Of a stretch of 64,000 nt of DNA, positions 1-11,563 are shown one piece after another; position 1 is the first letter of the stretch, and the number at the start of each line of letters is the position of its first letter. Under the pieces are notes generated by a model. The model was given only the letters and a program-made list of their open reading frames with translations. It ran no database searches and had not been told where the DNA came from. This DNA comes from Datura wrightii (Eukaryota; Streptophyta; Magnoliopsida; Solanales; Solanaceae): positions 98,947,001 through 99,011,000 of the forward strand of contig JASDFA010000003.1 in assembly GCA_035772735.1 (NCBI GenBank), given 5' to 3'. The position numbers were made by a program, and so were the translations under genes.

Positions 1-50
1 AAGGCCTCAGGGAGTATTTCTCACCCTTTTTAAATTTTAATTTGATGCTA

Positions 51-84
51 TGAGGACATAGCATGATTTAAGTGTGGGGTGAGG
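51..84 (+). promoter_or_regulatory. Internal PPT-like motif of element L
   Basis: The segment reads TGAGGACATAGCATGATT followed by TAAGTGTGGGGTGAGG. It resembles the true polypurine tract before the LTR of the same element (1651-1679, GAGGAC...TTTAAGTGTGGGGT). Equivalent motifs lie just after the 3' ORF in elements G (60741-60779) and F (40891-40929, minus). Function is inferred: perhaps a second plus-strand primer or an RNA-level signal. Confidence 0.5.
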
Positions 85-1650
85 GAAATTTCAAATTTTT
101 GTGCTTAACGATTTTTGGTGAATGTAATGCTTGTGAGAAAATTGAAATTTTTTTTTGTGAGTTAAGCATGAATTCATCACCCGTTGGTTTTTCTTTTCGG
201 TTCTTTTCCGACGGGGGGTCTTTGAACCGAAAGATAAAAATTTTATTTTTCTTTTCTTTGTCTGTATATAAGGTTTTAAGTCATAGCTAGGGACTGTTTC
301 CGATGATGGATGGATGACGACCGTCTTGAGGAAACATTAGTCGATAGGTTGTGGGTTTGTGGACCCGTAGCTAATCGATACTTGAGGTTCTTGTTATGGG
401 CTATAAATGGTTGTAAGATGCAAGTATGTTCAGTGTTGAAGCATGCAAGTGTATAACTTTGTGTGAGACACTTAGGTTCTTGAATTTGACTCAATATGAT
501 TGAAGCTTAATTCTGAATTCTTGTGATTAGCTGAGGAAGAGTCTACTGATTGTGTCTTGATTTGAGCATGTGCCATGAGTGTAAGGTTTTTGAGTATTCT
601 GTGCTATTATGAAATGTCTAGAACTTTCCTAGTGTGTATATAAAACGAAATGAAGGATGTGAATTGTAGGAGATGATTTAGGCATTTCTTTGAATGAACC
701 AAACTTTTATCCCTCATTATACCTACCTTGAAAAATTAATCCTAGTTAACCCCATTGAGCTTGAGCCTATTCTTTGACAGCTGAAACATAAGCTTAATCC
801 TTTTTCTTTCATTAGCCTTGAAATTGAACCAAAACTCCTAAGCGCTTAAAGGAAAACTCCGAAAGAGTAAAGGAGTGAGAAGAATGAAAAAGAAGGGAAA
901 GTAGCAATTGTAAAAGTTGAGAAAGGGCGAGGGTGCACTTGTTTGAATATGGGTGAGTATTAGTAAGGAGTAAGAAAATAAATAAATGAAAAGTTACTTA
1001 TAGAACTCCTTACTAATAAGATAAAAGTGCCTAAAGAAAGGGGGGAGCAAAAGAGGAAAAAGAAAGATGAAAATAGAAAAAGGTGAAGTGAGGGAAGGGA
1101 AGTTTGTAATGAAGGCGTGATGTATTAAAAGCGCTTAGGAAAGATAGTCACTATTACTGATCATAATAGTACTTACCCGCACCTGAGTTACATCACAACC
1201 TAAAAAGTCCTACTTGAACTTACATTCATACATCCTTAAATTAGTGGAGTAAAACACTAAGGGCAAGCTTATGGGTCATTACATAATGCATGTGAATTCT
1301 TTGTGAGAGTGAGTGTAATTCTATGCATGTACCCACACATGTTGTGATATAAAAATTGTTTTTGCGTGTGAAATTGGGTAACTCTCTTTCCGTGAGGGGC
1401 ACATATTGAATGAAGGATATAAATCATGTGGGATTTCTTAGTCAGTTGATTTGCATGAGTTTGCTAAAATTGAGAGTTGATTCTTGAGGTTAAGAAGTCT
1501 TAACATAGTTGTACTTCATTTCAATGATCAAATCAGGCATGCTCTATTTTTAGCTTGTATCTTACGTAATCATTATAGCCGTAACTTGAATTATCTTGAT
1601 AAATTAGTTATGTGGGAGTCTCCATATGCATGATATGTAAAATGTTGTTC

Positions 1651-1679
1651 GAGGACGAACAAGGCTTTAAGTGTGGGGT
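1651..1679 (+). promoter_or_regulatory. Polypurine tract of element L
   Basis: GAGGACGAACAAGGCTTTAA followed by GTGTGGGGT ends exactly where the LTR begins with TGTGATCACGG. A G-rich tract immediately before an LTR is the plus-strand primer of Ty3/gypsy elements, and this GAGGAC...AAGTGTGGGG form is common to the plant Athila/Tat group. Confidence 0.65.
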
Positions 1680-1921
1680 TGTGATCACGGGCACAAATAT
1701 ATGCCCGAGATACGCTTTACGACTTAAATTAGTCTTGTTTATCTAATATTATTGTATACATTTTCATGTAATTTTAGATGAAGTAAAGATATGTGCTAAC
1801 CAACATGATTAGCCTTTGTTTTGTAGGTTTTGATGACTTTTGAGCAACTAATCCATGAGTTGGTGAGGTAGAGGCTTGGAAACGGAATTAACACGCGAAC
1901 GTCGGCGAAGAGGAGGCACAA

Positions 1922-2180
1922 AACAGCCCACCTGCGCGTTGGCAACGTGCCACGGCAGGAAGGCCGCTCGCAACAGCCCACCTGCGCGTTGGCAGCGTGC
2001 CACGGAAGGTGGCCTCCGCGACCAAGGGCTTCCAACGCGCTGCCCAAGCAGCGTGACACGCTGCCAACGCGGCAGGGTGCTGCCCGGGCCAGTTTTGGGT
2101 GATTTTCCAGAGGGCTTCCGCGTCCGTAGCGTGTCACGGAGGCCGTGCTCCGCGATGCACTCCGTGACACGTTGCTTGTT
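1922..2180 (+). repeat. GC-rich subrepeat block in LTR of L
   Basis: A roughly 50-bp unit (AACAGCCCACCTGCGCGTTG, then GCA[A/G]CGTGCCACGG) occurs at 1922 and again at 1972. It is followed by many short dyads built from CACGG, CCGCG, GACACG and CAACGCG, ending in CTCCGTGACACGTTG (2160-2174). The block is strongly GC-rich against an AT-rich background and lies just upstream of the TATA box, as expected for a U3 promoter region. The same 15-mer precedes the TATA box of LTR J1 (51305-51319). Confidence 0.7.
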
Positions 2181-2203
2181 ATTCCGTGAAAGAGTCCTAC
2201 TAC

Positions 2204-2211
2204 TATAAATA
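2204..2211 (+). promoter_or_regulatory. TATA box of LTR L
   Basis: TATAAATA lies 30 bp after the conserved CTCCGTGACACGTTG element inside the LTR. It is the best core-promoter candidate of this LTR. Confidence 0.55.
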
Positions 2212-3120
2212 GCACACTTAGGTTTATTTTTCATAATTCAGACTTGGTGGAGGAAGGACGTGGGTTAAAGGCAGTTGAGGGACAAAAAAGCTCAGGGTTT
2301 TTCTCTCTTTCTTTCTTCTTTCAATCAATTGTTAGTATGATTAACACTTGTTTTAGGATGATTAATCCATAAATGAGTGGCTAATTCCCTTCCTTGCTGA
2401 GGTTATGAACATTTGTGATGAATTTTTATTATTAAATTATATGGTTTTTCATCTTCTTCTTCCATGTTGTTCTATTAATTCTTGTTTCTACTGCATTGGT
2501 GTGTGGCCGACATTAATATATAACTAAAAAGTCCGATTTCACTCGAGAGAGCACGAAATTGGAAAGTTGTGAATTAATAGGGTATTGTTCTTAACTTGAT
2601 TTGGGAAAATTGGGTTTTGATGTGCTTTCCTGATAGAAATATACTTGAAAGCCGTATTAGTCAATTTAGGAACCGGAATTGTATTGCTAGGTCATGAATT
2701 GCATTTGATCACAGAAATGTAGACGGATGGTTTATGATTCTTAAGTGAGATTAAATACGAGAGTTTTAATCTCTTGGCTAATGTTCTTGGCTAGCAACTG
2801 GAAGAGAAAGATTAACCAATTTATGATTATAATCAAGTTCATTACATGTTCTTAACCTTGGCATGCTCATATCCATAGTTTAAATTCAAAGTAGATAATT
2901 GTTAGTAGTTTTAGTACATAATTTATAAAACAAACTCTTCAATTGTTGGTTACGTTGTTGTCAGCATATACAGAAGTAAGATAGAATATAGTATACTTAA
3001 GCAATTTTTACTTATCCAGAGTCTCCTTGGATCGATACTTGGCTTACTTAAGCCACTTACTACTTGTTTGACCACGTGCACTTGCGTGTCAGTTTTATAA
3101 CCCAACAAACCTACCGAACA

Positions 3121-3492
3121 CTCTAACCACCTTCTCTATCGGAGGTTTAGGTCCTTCTGGCTGAACACGTACTGAAGACTCTTGTGATCTGTAAATACAT
3201 CTACGTGAGCTCCATATAAGTAATGCCTCCACAATTTTAGCGCAAACACCACCCCTGCCAACTCCAAGTCATGAGTTGGATAATTCTTCTGATGAACTTT
3301 GAGCTGTCTGGAGGTGTAGGCTATCAGTTTGCCCTGCTGCATCAGGACGCAACCAAGTCGAACTCTAGAAGCATCACAATAAACAACCAACCCATCAGTT
3401 CCTTCTGGCAGGGTCAAATCTGGAGCGGTAGTGAGTCGAGTCTTCAACTTTTGGAAACTCTTCTCACACTCATCCAACCACTGAAATTTCAC
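3121..3492 (-). pseudogene. RNase H domain of element A
   Basis: Follows RT in the usual order. The frame starts around residues KFQWLDECEKSFQKLK and contains the family landmarks LVVYCDASRVRLGCVLMQQG (first catalytic Asp in YCDAS), a YASRQL-like YTSRQLKVHQKNYPTHDLEL segment and VFTDHKSLQYVFSQKDLNLR. It removes the RNA strand of the RNA:DNA hybrid during reverse transcription. A TAG replaces the usual Gln after KDLNLR (CAG to TAG), and six codons later the sequence switches to LTR L. Truncated by insertion. Confidence 0.85.
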
Positions 3493-3498
3493 CTTCTT

Positions 3499-4431
3499 CT
3501 AGGTTAACTTGGTTAGAGGAGAAGCTATGGAGGAGAAACCTTCTACAAACAGTCGGTAATAGCCTACTAAGCCCAGGAAACTCCTGATTTCAGTAGGAGA
3601 GGTAGGTCTAGGCCAATCCTTCACTGCTGCTATCTTATGAGGATCTACTTGTATTCCCTCACCTGAGACCACATTACCCAAAAAAGTCACAGACTTCAAC
3701 CAGAATTCACACTTGATGAACTTGGTGAATAACTGGCAATCCTTGAGGGTCTGTAATGCTAGCCTTAGGAGATTGGCATGCTCTTCCTCATTTCTGGAGT
3801 ATACTAGAATGTTGTCAATGAATACAATGACAAACATATCCAGGTACTGCTTGAAGACCCTATTCATCATATCCATGAAGGCTTCTGGGGCGTTCATTAA
3901 CCCAAAGGACATCACCACAAACTCGTAGTGACCATACTGAGTTCTGAATGCTATTTTCGATATGTTAGACTCCCTAACTCTTAGCTGATCGTACCCTGAC
4001 CTGAGGTCGATCTTGGAGAAACAGTTGGCTCCCTGAAGTTGGTCAAACAAATCATCAATTCTGGGTAGAGGGTACTTGTTCTTAATTGTGACTTTGTTTA
4101 ATTGACGGTAATCTATGCACATTCTGAGGGTACCGTCCTTCTTATGCATGAATAGCACTAGAGCACCCCAGGGAGAGATGCTGGGTCTGATAAAACCCTT
4201 GTCAAGAAGATCTTTTAGCTTCTCCTTCAACTCCTTAAGCTCGGCCGGAGCCATTCTGTAAGGAGAGATGGATATGGGCTGAGTATCTGGGAGGAGATCT
4301 ATCTTGAAGTCTATTTCCCGTTCAGGGGGAACTTCGGGAAGGTCCTCAGGAAATACATTTGGGAATTCGCTGATAACTGGAACTGACTGAATGATTGGGG
4401 TCTTAGAGTTGGAATCCTTGACCTTAACCAA
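3499..4431 (-). pseudogene. Reverse transcriptase domain of element A
   Basis: An open frame of about 310 residues with the Ty3/gypsy RT order: an N-terminal FPNVFPEDLPEVPPEREIDF segment, the LLDKGFIRPSISPWGA block, the CIDYRQLNKVTIKNKYPLPR block, KIDLRSGYDQLRV, FGLMNAPEAF and the catalytic region. The catalytic motif, normally FIDD in this clade, reads FIDN (3811-3822): the second metal-binding Asp codon is now AAC, which should abolish polymerase activity. The C-terminal thumb/connection part (FLGNVVSGEGIQVDPHK, RSFLGLVGYYRLF) is intact. Confidence 0.88.
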
Positions 4432-5040
4432 ATGATATAGACATCCTTTGGAAATGAGTTTCTAGGCCTTAAGGTCGGAAATAAACCTACCCTTAGGAGT
4501 TGAACTGTTGCCCATCCATTATACAACTGGCTCATTAGGAAACTGGAACTTGACAACTGTAGTTCTGCAGCCAACTGAGGCATAGCAGGAGTGTAACCAA
4601 TCAATGCCAAGAATAAGGTCGAAGTCGACCATATCTAGCTTTGTGAGATCAACTGGAATTACTTTGTTCAGACTGAGATTGGGCAATTTTTATACACTCG
4701 GCTGGCTCTAACAGACTCGCCAACTAAGGTGGAGACTGAGAATGGTTCTAGAGGACCTATGGACTTATATTGAACTGAACCTCTATATATGGAGTTACGA
4801 ATGAAAGAGTAGCTCCTAGATCTAAGAGGTCATATACATCTAGATAGAAGAGACGTAACATACCAGTAACTACGTCAGGTGAGCTTTCTTGATCCTGAAG
4901 AGAAGATAGAGCATAGAAATGATTCTGGCGCTGATGTACCTGATGAGTTGGCTTACTGGAGCTGCTGAGGTAGTGGATTGTGATCTCCCTCGCCCTGCTG
5001 ACGGAAACTCTCTGAGTCGGTGCCCAAGCTGTCCACATCT
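4432..5040 (-). pseudogene. Protease region of element A
   Basis: Retropepsin-type aspartic protease that would cleave Gag-Pol. The active-site segment reads LLDLGATLSFVTPYI, with the catalytic Asp codon at 4820-4822. The upstream linker (QNHFYALSSLQDQESSPDVV) matches the spacer between zinc knuckle and protease in this clade and also in element B. The region between 4432 and 4757 is broken by stops and frameshifts. Confidence 0.75.
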
Positions 5041-6039
5041 AAAACAACCCTCTCTGCCCTATAGACACTCTCTAGGATGATTCTTGCCGCACTTGGGGGA
5101 AGCTGGATACCTATTCCATGTACTGTGGGTCTGAGACTGAGTTCCAGATGACCCACCCCTCCGATCCTGGCGGGACCGAAAGGTTGGGGCGCTGGCTGAG
5201 CTAGGTGCTGGGGCCCTCTACTGTTGCTGCTGTGGGCGGCTACCACCGCCAGATCTATGGTGGCCAAAATATGAATGACCAGTTCTTTCCCTCTTGTTCT
5301 TACATTTCATATCTTTCAGCTTCTCTGCCTCAATCTGCTGGGCATAAACAATTAGGCTAGAGAGTTCCATGTCCTTGATTAGCATAGCGTTCCTGCACTC
5401 CTTGAGGAACAGATTAGATACTCCATTAACAAACTTCAGCATACGAGCCCTTGGCTCGGCTACCATCTCTAGATCATAGTTTGATAGTCTGGTAAACTCC
5501 AGAGCATACTCCTCCATTGTCCGGTTGCCCTGTCGTAGGTTCATAAACTCTACCATCTTAGCCTCCCTCAGCTCCCGAGGGAAAAACCTATCCAGGAAAG
5601 ATGTGTGGAACTCCTCCCACTCCACCGATCCTACTCCCGCTAGCCGCCCCTCCTTCCACTTCTCATACCAAACCTGGGCTACCCCTTTAAGCTGAAAGGT
5701 AGCCAGGTCAGCACTCTTGGAGGAGTTGATACCCATAATACGGGTAATCTTCCTGACCTCATCTACAAACTCTTGGGGGTCCTCCCCCACTTTAGATCCT
5801 TGAAATGATGGAGGGTTCATACGGGTGAAGTCCCGCACCCTTGCAGCAGCTGCAGAACCGTTCGGGTTCACCGGCACAATCTCCTGATTCACTTGATTGG
5901 TCATAGTCTGAGCCAGTAACTAAATGGCCGCTCTGAACTCTATGGTATAAACCGAATCATCTTGAGGAGCTGCTAGGGCTGGTGGAGCAGGTCTGTTGGC
6001 ATTACCGGCCCTTCTTCCGTTACCGCGTCTGGGAGGCAT
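4985..6039 (-). pseudogene. gag of element A
   Basis: Starts at the ATG at 6037-6039 (MPPRRGNGRR), a typical N terminus for this chromovirus group. The retrotransposon Gag domain follows: FTRMNPPSFQGSKVGEDPQE, then FQLKGVAQVWYEKWKEGR, EEFHTSFLDRFFPRELREAK and MEEYALEFTRLSNY. A basic linker leads to a zinc knuckle at about 5000-5045 in which the last Cys of CX2CX4HX4C is replaced by Phe (HRLREF instead of HRLREC). An in-frame stop near 5922 and a break after the Gln run (about 5218) interrupt it. Gag packages the RNA in cytoplasmic particles. Confidence 0.85.
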
Positions 6040-6242
6040 AGTTCACTAAAATAAAGTAGAGCACGAATTGGAAGGACATTTCTGGAATTGAATTTTGACG
6101 CATGATAAAGAATATGAACAAAGGGAATTTTTCTAATAACATCTTGTAGCCTCCTCGTCATAAGTGTGGCGTGCTTCACACCCATGAAAAGGACTCTACT
6201 CGATGCGACTTTAAGACTTTTCGAGGATACTCTAAACCTAGT

Positions 6243-6254
6243 GCTCCGATACCA
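6243..6254 (-). promoter_or_regulatory. Primer-binding site of element A
   Basis: On the minus strand this reads TGGTATCGGAGC, one mismatch from the complement of the 3' end of plant initiator tRNA-Met (TGGTATCAGAGC). It lies 4 nt inside the 5' LTR end, the usual PBS location. Confidence 0.85.
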
Positions 6255-6258
6255 AGTT

Positions 6259-8676
6259 TGTCATGCCCCGAGACTACACCCTGGACATAACACGGTACTT
6301 GAAGTCACAAGTGACCCCAAGTCAACCCTTGATCTATCATACACCGGTATTCTAAGTAAACATGCATAGCGGAACTTAGAAACAATATTATAAAGCATTT
6401 ATGAAAAAGAAGTCTGAAAACATAAAGTTCAAAACATTTGAAATATACTGATAAATCTGAAAATCATGTTTGTCTAAATGCCATCTAACTGAGGAGTTGC
6501 TGGGACAAGCCCCCAGCTAACTCTAAGTCTAACTGAATCTAATAAATGATTGAGGGAAAGAAATAATGGCCTCGGATGATGAGGACTCACACTTCAACTA
6601 CTGAGATGGAGAATCTGAACTGCAGCATTTAGCGGTGCTGAGTTTGAGAATCTGCAGCTGTATCATGAAATGATATAGCATAAAAATATGCGTCAGTACT
6701 TTGAATGTACTGAGTAAGTGGGAGAAACATAAATGAATATAAAGTCCGAACCGAAATGACACGCAATGACCAACAAGTAAGCTGAACTGAACTACTGAGG
6801 TAATTTGAAATGGTCAAGATGACCCTGTCTGATGGTCAAGGACATGCCCTAAGTTTGAAACACTAGTCTAAGATACTGTACTGAACTGAGCTAAACTGAT
6901 AGGGCTGAAACTGAACTAAGATTCTTATTTTGAAACTAAACTTGACTGACTAGCGGGAGAGTCTTGAACCGACATATAACCGCGTGAGCTAAACATGGAG
7001 TCCGATGTATATACCTCACCAGTAGGACCCAATATACCGTGCCAGGGTATAAAGGCATGAACTGGGCGATTACAAAAGTTTGGGGCCAATCAGGCCAAAA
7101 ATTTGTAATTGTAACCTATGCTGGCAACGTAGTTCTGGGAACCTGGGTATGCTGGAACCCTGGTCCGCTCGGTGCTAAGTCCTACTCCAATTGGAAAACC
7201 TATACTGAACTACTAGGCTGATAGCTCAAAACTGGGGTCCAAGACTAGTCAAGGACATATAACTGAATGGGAGTCTTATCAGACTAGATTCTGAAACTGA
7301 GTTCTATACTGGTCAGAGCTGTTCATCTAGAAGCGTCATAACCATCTAAGAACAAACTGAAATCTTAACTGGGTTCCTGGGCCAAGTCAAAGCCATCTAT
7401 CTAAAATTTCTTGACTACCTAGTGGACCAATAACTAAATTCTGATTTTAATTCTGCTATCTAGGAGGTACTACTGACAGCTCGAGAAATTCTTTAGTCAA
7501 ACTGATTAGTTGACAATTTTTGCATAGTTCTGAAGGGATTCTACATTCTGACTAAATTGAACTATACAACAGCTAATAGAGAATTCGACTCATTCCAACA
7601 ACACGGGAATTCTGTAATATAGCAACAACTCAAGAATTCAAGAAAAACTAATTTATCAAGTCTAGAGTTATTCTTATTAATGTAATATCTGCTCGTTTCA
7701 TATATAAAAGAGTTTCAAGGAAATTCAGCCCAAACATGCTTAATTCCCTAGAGGGAGATTTTCAAGCAAAAATCGTGTTCATAGAAGAATTTAGGGTTTC
7801 AACTAACTCTTGAAAGAATCTCGATAATTTAAGTAAGAGCTGATGGAATTCATATCAATATTAAACGAGAATATCATTCTATGAGAGATTGAAGAATAAT
7901 AACATGTAATTTCTCCATATTCGAAAAACTCAAGGCTAAAACTAATTTGAAAGTTATGGAAGAATTTTGGGGGACACAAGGGAAGAATAGTTTTCCTTGT
8001 TGAATACCCACATACGTGATGAAGAAACCTGGAGAAATTGCTGAAGAATCAAAGAAGAAAGATCTGCTCTAGCTGATGCTCTGAACTGTTTTGAGAGGAA
8101 CTCTACGTTCCGCTTTGTGAAAGTTTGAGTGGGGAATGAGGAAAAGAGCCCGTTACCCCCACTAAAATGTCTGGAATAAATGCTAAAACGACGTAGTTTA
8201 AAGCTTTGGAGGGTAGGAAATTACTAAATATCCCTTAGAAAATCGCTAGGAAAAACTATCACGTGACCCTAACGGGTGACCTAACGGGTCGTGGTGTCTG
8301 GCCACGACTTGTGGTCATGCCCGTTAGGTACACTGGCTAAAAGTTAACTGGGGCTGGTAACAGGGGACATGAAGAGTTGTTACTGGGGACCACGACTCGT
8401 TGCCCCCATTCATCAAGTACACTGCCAACTTTTCAAGTTTCTAGATTCTAGCCTGACAACGAGTGACTCAACGAGTCGTGGGACCTGACCACGACTCGTG
8501 AGGTTGCCCATTGGGAACATTGACTTTTTCCTTAGGCATCCTTCTCACGGTTGACCTAACAAGTCGTTGGGTCCCTTAACGACACGTTGAGTGGGTCGTT
8601 CTGCAACATTTCTACAGTTTTTCAGACTTTATGATTTGAGTCCCGGATATTAATTTTGAGCTTTCGGGGTGTTACA
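6259..8676 (-). mobile_element. 5' LTR of element A
   Basis: On the plus strand it runs from TGTCATGCCCCGAG to GGGGTGTTACA, so on the coding strand it starts TGTAACACCCC and ends CATGACA. Length is about 2.4 kb. The U3 part (8185-8676) carries the block ACGACGTAGTTTAAAGC and a cluster of ACGACTCGT/ACGAGTCGT dyads. A TATATAAA at 7701-7708 (plus) gives TTTATATA on the coding strand, a possible core promoter. A second, truncated copy of this LTR family lies at 34798-36894. Confidence 0.85.
8256..8600. repeat. ACGACTCGT dyad cluster in U3 of LTR A
   Basis: Exact copies at 8392-8400, 8471-8479 and 8491-8499, plus several one- or two-base variants (GGGTCGTGG, CCACGACTTGTGG, AAGTCGTTGGG). ACGACTCGT and ACGAGTCGT are the same 9-mer on opposite strands, a dyad around a central base. 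Equivalent clusters occur in LTRs B, E/I and G. Confidence 0.75.
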
Positions 8677-9522
8677 TCACCCCTATTTTATCATATGGGT
8701 TTTCAATTTGTGGAATAATCTGTATTTTTAGGGTAAACCTAAAAAATAATATATTGCTTTATTTTTCTTTTTGATAGTCACAAACTTTTTTTATCTTATT
8801 TTATTATTTTAAATTTTTTACTTGTGATATAACTCTATTTATAGTATAAATTAAATGAAAAGAAAAGAAATAAAGAAAGAAAGAACAGAAGAAGAAGCAG
8901 CACTTTTATGAAAGTGTTTTTTCAATTTGGAAAATTTTTTCATTATTAATCATTTTTTATAGTAGAAAATGTTACAAAAGTTCTTTTTGTTTTCCTTTTT
9001 GATAATTTTTTTCTTTTGCATACTCACGATTATTTTGATTTTTTTCCTTTTCAATAGTAATATCTTAATATTTTTATACTTTCAATTTCTTTTAATTTAT
9101 AAATCCTTTCACTTCAATAAAATGATCTATAATTGAATAATTTAATTCATCAATTCTTCTATATCAATAACTTTTAATCAATCTTCAATCTTGTATATTT
9201 TTGTGTTAAGCTATTTTCTTCATTTTTTTCATGTTATGAATTTTTTTATGTTGTGGATCTGAAAAAGACAATAGTAATTGTTATGCCAGCTCAAGTTGTT
9301 CATATTCAAAATAATTTAACTTAGATTGTCTCCTTTAGTTGATTCTAATATTGATACTATGTTATCTCCTTTAATTGAATGTTATATTGATATTATGTGA
9401 TTTAAATTTTGTGTTATTTGTAATTGACATTCTTTATCCACTCGTACATTCACAAGTTTCATCTATTCAAGTAGATTAATCTCTTCATCTCATAAAATAA
9501 ATTTTTATAAGATTATAAGTTA
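8677..9522. other. AT-rich spacer
   Basis: Very AT-rich sequence between LTR A and the MULE, with poly-T/poly-A runs and no coherent reading frame, LTR end or RNA gene that I can recognise. It is probably older intergenic or decayed repeat DNA into which both elements inserted. Confidence 0.6.
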
Positions 9523-9531
9523 TTATAATTA

Positions 9532-9631
9532 GGAAAAAAGGACAAAATACCCTCCAACTATTAGAAAAGGAGCAGATATACCCTCCCTTTAAGTTTGGGT
9601 GCAAAATTGCCCTTACAGTTACTCAATAATC
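9532..9631 (+). repeat. Left terminal inverted repeat (outer part)
   Basis: Pairs with 13664-13755 in inverted orientation with scattered mismatches. Its inner end coincides with the left junction of the viral insert. Confidence 0.8.
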
Positions 9632-9639
9632 GTCATGGT

Positions 9640-10140
9640 TCATCCTACTAACATCTTTGGCAAGGATGAAACGAAGGCTTGCTTCAAACTGGCGTCTCCA
9701 CCTAGTTCAAAGTATATTTTGGCCATTTTCTGGAAATGAATATCAATGACATCTCTGTCGAATGATACGAATCTCATCTCGAATAATTGTCTTCGTAGCT
9801 TTTCTTGCCTTTGGCCTATATCTCCACAAAAGACTTCATGCAGGACTTTGATGTTGAAAGCAAAGTCTTGGGACGTGACGAAAGCATTCTTGTCATACAT
9901 TCCCAGTGCGATCCACCAATCTCTAAGGACGCCGGAGAACCTTGATGTGAACTCTGACAGGATTAGATATTTCTCTCGCTCTGCCAAGTGTTTCGTTACC
10001 ATCCAAGTAAGCAAATATTGGATCCTTTGTGGCCATTTCGGAGCCTTGACATCATCGAGAATGAAAGTATGGAATCCAGTTCCAACCGATTTTGGCGTTG
10101 GTTGTTCTGGTCTCCTTTCTGAAATAGGGTCTTCTGTTAT
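9640..10140 (-). pseudogene. Caulimovirid coat-protein-like region
   Basis: Contains the helical capsid core also seen in plant pararetroviruses: WMVTKHLAEREKYLILSEFT followed by FSGVLRDWWIALGM (the conserved LRDWW-type motif) and a C-terminal FQKMAKIYFELGG stretch. An acidic segment precedes it, as is common in caulimovirid coat proteins. Homology ends at SLPKMLVG, about where the MULE arm starts, so the Cys-His zinc finger that normally follows is missing. It would have formed the virion shell. Confidence 0.65.
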
Positions 10141-11563
10141 CTAGTCTTGATCATCATCAACTTCAGAAACTTCTGGTTCCCTTGGTTGGTTCATGTATAT
10201 CGGTGGAGTATCTTCCTCGAAGGTGTCTAGTGAGAGATCCTCACTTGACTCGATCACCGTTTCTTCAGTTTCATCAGTTGAATCGTTGTCTGTTGTCTCT
10301 TTAGTGCTGGATCTTATGCTATAATATTCTTCTAAGCCATAGAGCTTTGGAACAACTTGATCTGAGATCATAAAGTTTTCTTGATCTGGCTCCTTTGAAC
10401 TTTCTCCAATCTCTTTCCTTCTTTTGGCCTATTTTTCTGCTGCAAGGGCATCTTTCCTTTCCCAAACTCATTTTGCAATATCAAACTTAGTTTCCTCTTT
10501 CGATTTTTGAGGATAAGGTGTGGGTTCATATGCAGTGAAAGGAGAGGTAGTACCTAGACGGGCCAATTTAGGTGGTGAGTATGTCTGTGACGACATAGGG
10601 AAAAGGGAGGATTTTGGATAGTGGCTTTGGGTTTTTTGTGGCTCAAAAGATCCATGTCTTAGTAGTTTGATTTGTTCTTTGATGTTAGCCATTTCCTTTT
10701 GTTGTTGTGAAAAGAAATGCAAAAGTGAAGTGCCTGGTGGACAGATCTCATACTGCATATTCTGCAGTCGTAGTTCTAGGGCTCGGATAAGCCTGCATGT
10801 TGATTGGATGAATGTTCCACTTTCTTCTCAATGTTCTCCACCTTGTTCATCATCTTAGTCTGTGTGTGAGCAACGTTCTTGAGGGAAGTGCCGATGTCGG
10901 TCAACACCTTGTTCTGGAAGATGGCATTCTCTGATTGCCAGTTGGTAGCCTCAATATCACTGGTAGGTGGCTTTTCTCCAGTTGGCAACACAATATTTTT
11001 CTTTGGTATTTTTGGTGCGTGGCTTACACCATCTTTTTCAAAGGGTTGTTGTGATGGCAATTCTGGAGTATGGCTAGAGCTAGATGGACTCATCATGAAG
11101 ATTTGAGGGTTGTGAGGTTTTTCAGCTGGAGTAGGGAGAGTTGGCCAATCTTGGGGTTTGTAGGAGACAAGGAATTCATATTTTCCTAGACAGCTAAGGG
11201 AACTGATAGATGGATCCCCTTCTTCATATCGCTTACGGAATTCCTTTTCAGAGCATCTCCTCTTCTTATTTTTGGGTTTGGCCTTCTTCTCTATATATTC
11301 AACTTCATCCTCCAGAAATTCTTGTCAGTCATATTTGATATCCCAAGGGCAGTGCCCGGTGAAGGGACATTTGAACCATCTTACATCATGACCTTTATGA
11401 TTGAATTGTTTGATCCAATCATGTTCACTCATTACAGCTGGAAGGATCCAATCAAATAGATGCTCTTCATCTTCAGGCAGAGGTTCGGATGTAGGCTGGT
11501 ACATCTGAAGAGAAAAGGTTGTGCTATTTGTCTTTTTGAGATGAGAGTGGTCAAAGCTTATGG
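10141..11563 (-). pseudogene. Pararetroviral polyprotein spacer region
   Basis: Links the movement and coat regions. From the N-terminal side it shows a segment with DWIKQFNHKGHDVRWFKCP and CPFTGHCPWD (Cys/His-rich), a basic stretch (KKAKPKNKKRR), a Ser/Pro-rich part (MMSPSSSSHTPELPSQQP), a heptad-like coiled coil (about 10780-10900, FQNKVLTDIGTSLKNVAHTQ) and an acidic stretch (10141-10371, many Asp/Glu). Several stops and a frame change break it. Function of the spacer is unknown; it resembles linkers in florendovirus-like polyproteins. Confidence 0.6.

Larger units (their letters stand above)
1..1679 (+). mobile_element. Athila/Tat-like element L, 3' noncoding region
   Basis: Gene-free internal 3' region of a Ty3/gypsy element whose coding part lies left of the window. 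It starts near a PPT-like motif (51-84), contains a long purine-rich tract (about 840-1110, rich in AAAGAAGGGAAA-type runs) and ends at a polypurine tract directly before an LTR. The 3' region of element G (60741-62116) has the same order: PPT-like motif, then about 1 kb, then a purine-rich GAAAAAG tract. That is the main reason for the Athila/Tat assignment. Short reading frames here have no recognisable motif and are taken as chance. Confidence 0.65.
1680..3120 (+). mobile_element. 3' LTR of Athila/Tat-like element L
   Basis: The LTR begins TGTGATCACGG right after the polypurine tract. Its right end is placed at ...ACCGAACA (3120) because from 3121 the sequence is codon-for-codon RNase H of the opposite-strand element A; an alternative end is CCCAACA at 3107. 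It contains a hairpin (CGGGCA 1688-1693 with TGCCCG 1702-1707), a GC-rich direct and inverted repeat block (1922-2180) and a TATA box at 2204. L therefore appears inserted in the pol gene of A, with the other half of A beyond the left edge. The target duplication cannot be checked because the 5' LTR is outside the window. Confidence 0.65.
3121..8676 (-). mobile_element. Chromovirus A (Ty3/gypsy), 5' part
   Basis: Minus-strand element read right to left: 5' LTR (8676-6259), initiator tRNA-Met primer site, gag, protease, RT and RNase H. Homology stops inside RNase H at 3121, just after the conserved RRWLE stretch, where element L begins. Integrase, chromodomain and 3' LTR would lie left of the window if L is a simple insertion. 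The RT frame is open for about 310 residues, better preserved than in element B, but stops, a lost zinc-knuckle cysteine and a catalytic substitution show it is inactive. Confidence 0.85.

Noticed and set aside
1876..2208. Overlapping GC-rich open frames on both strands
   Set aside because: They lie in the repeat-rich U3 of LTR L; openness is caused by high GC and tandem units, and no domain or codon pattern supports coding.
7039..7221. Small plus-strand open frame
   Set aside because: Sits antisense inside LTR A; the equivalent part of LTR A2 (about 35540-35720) does not preserve it.
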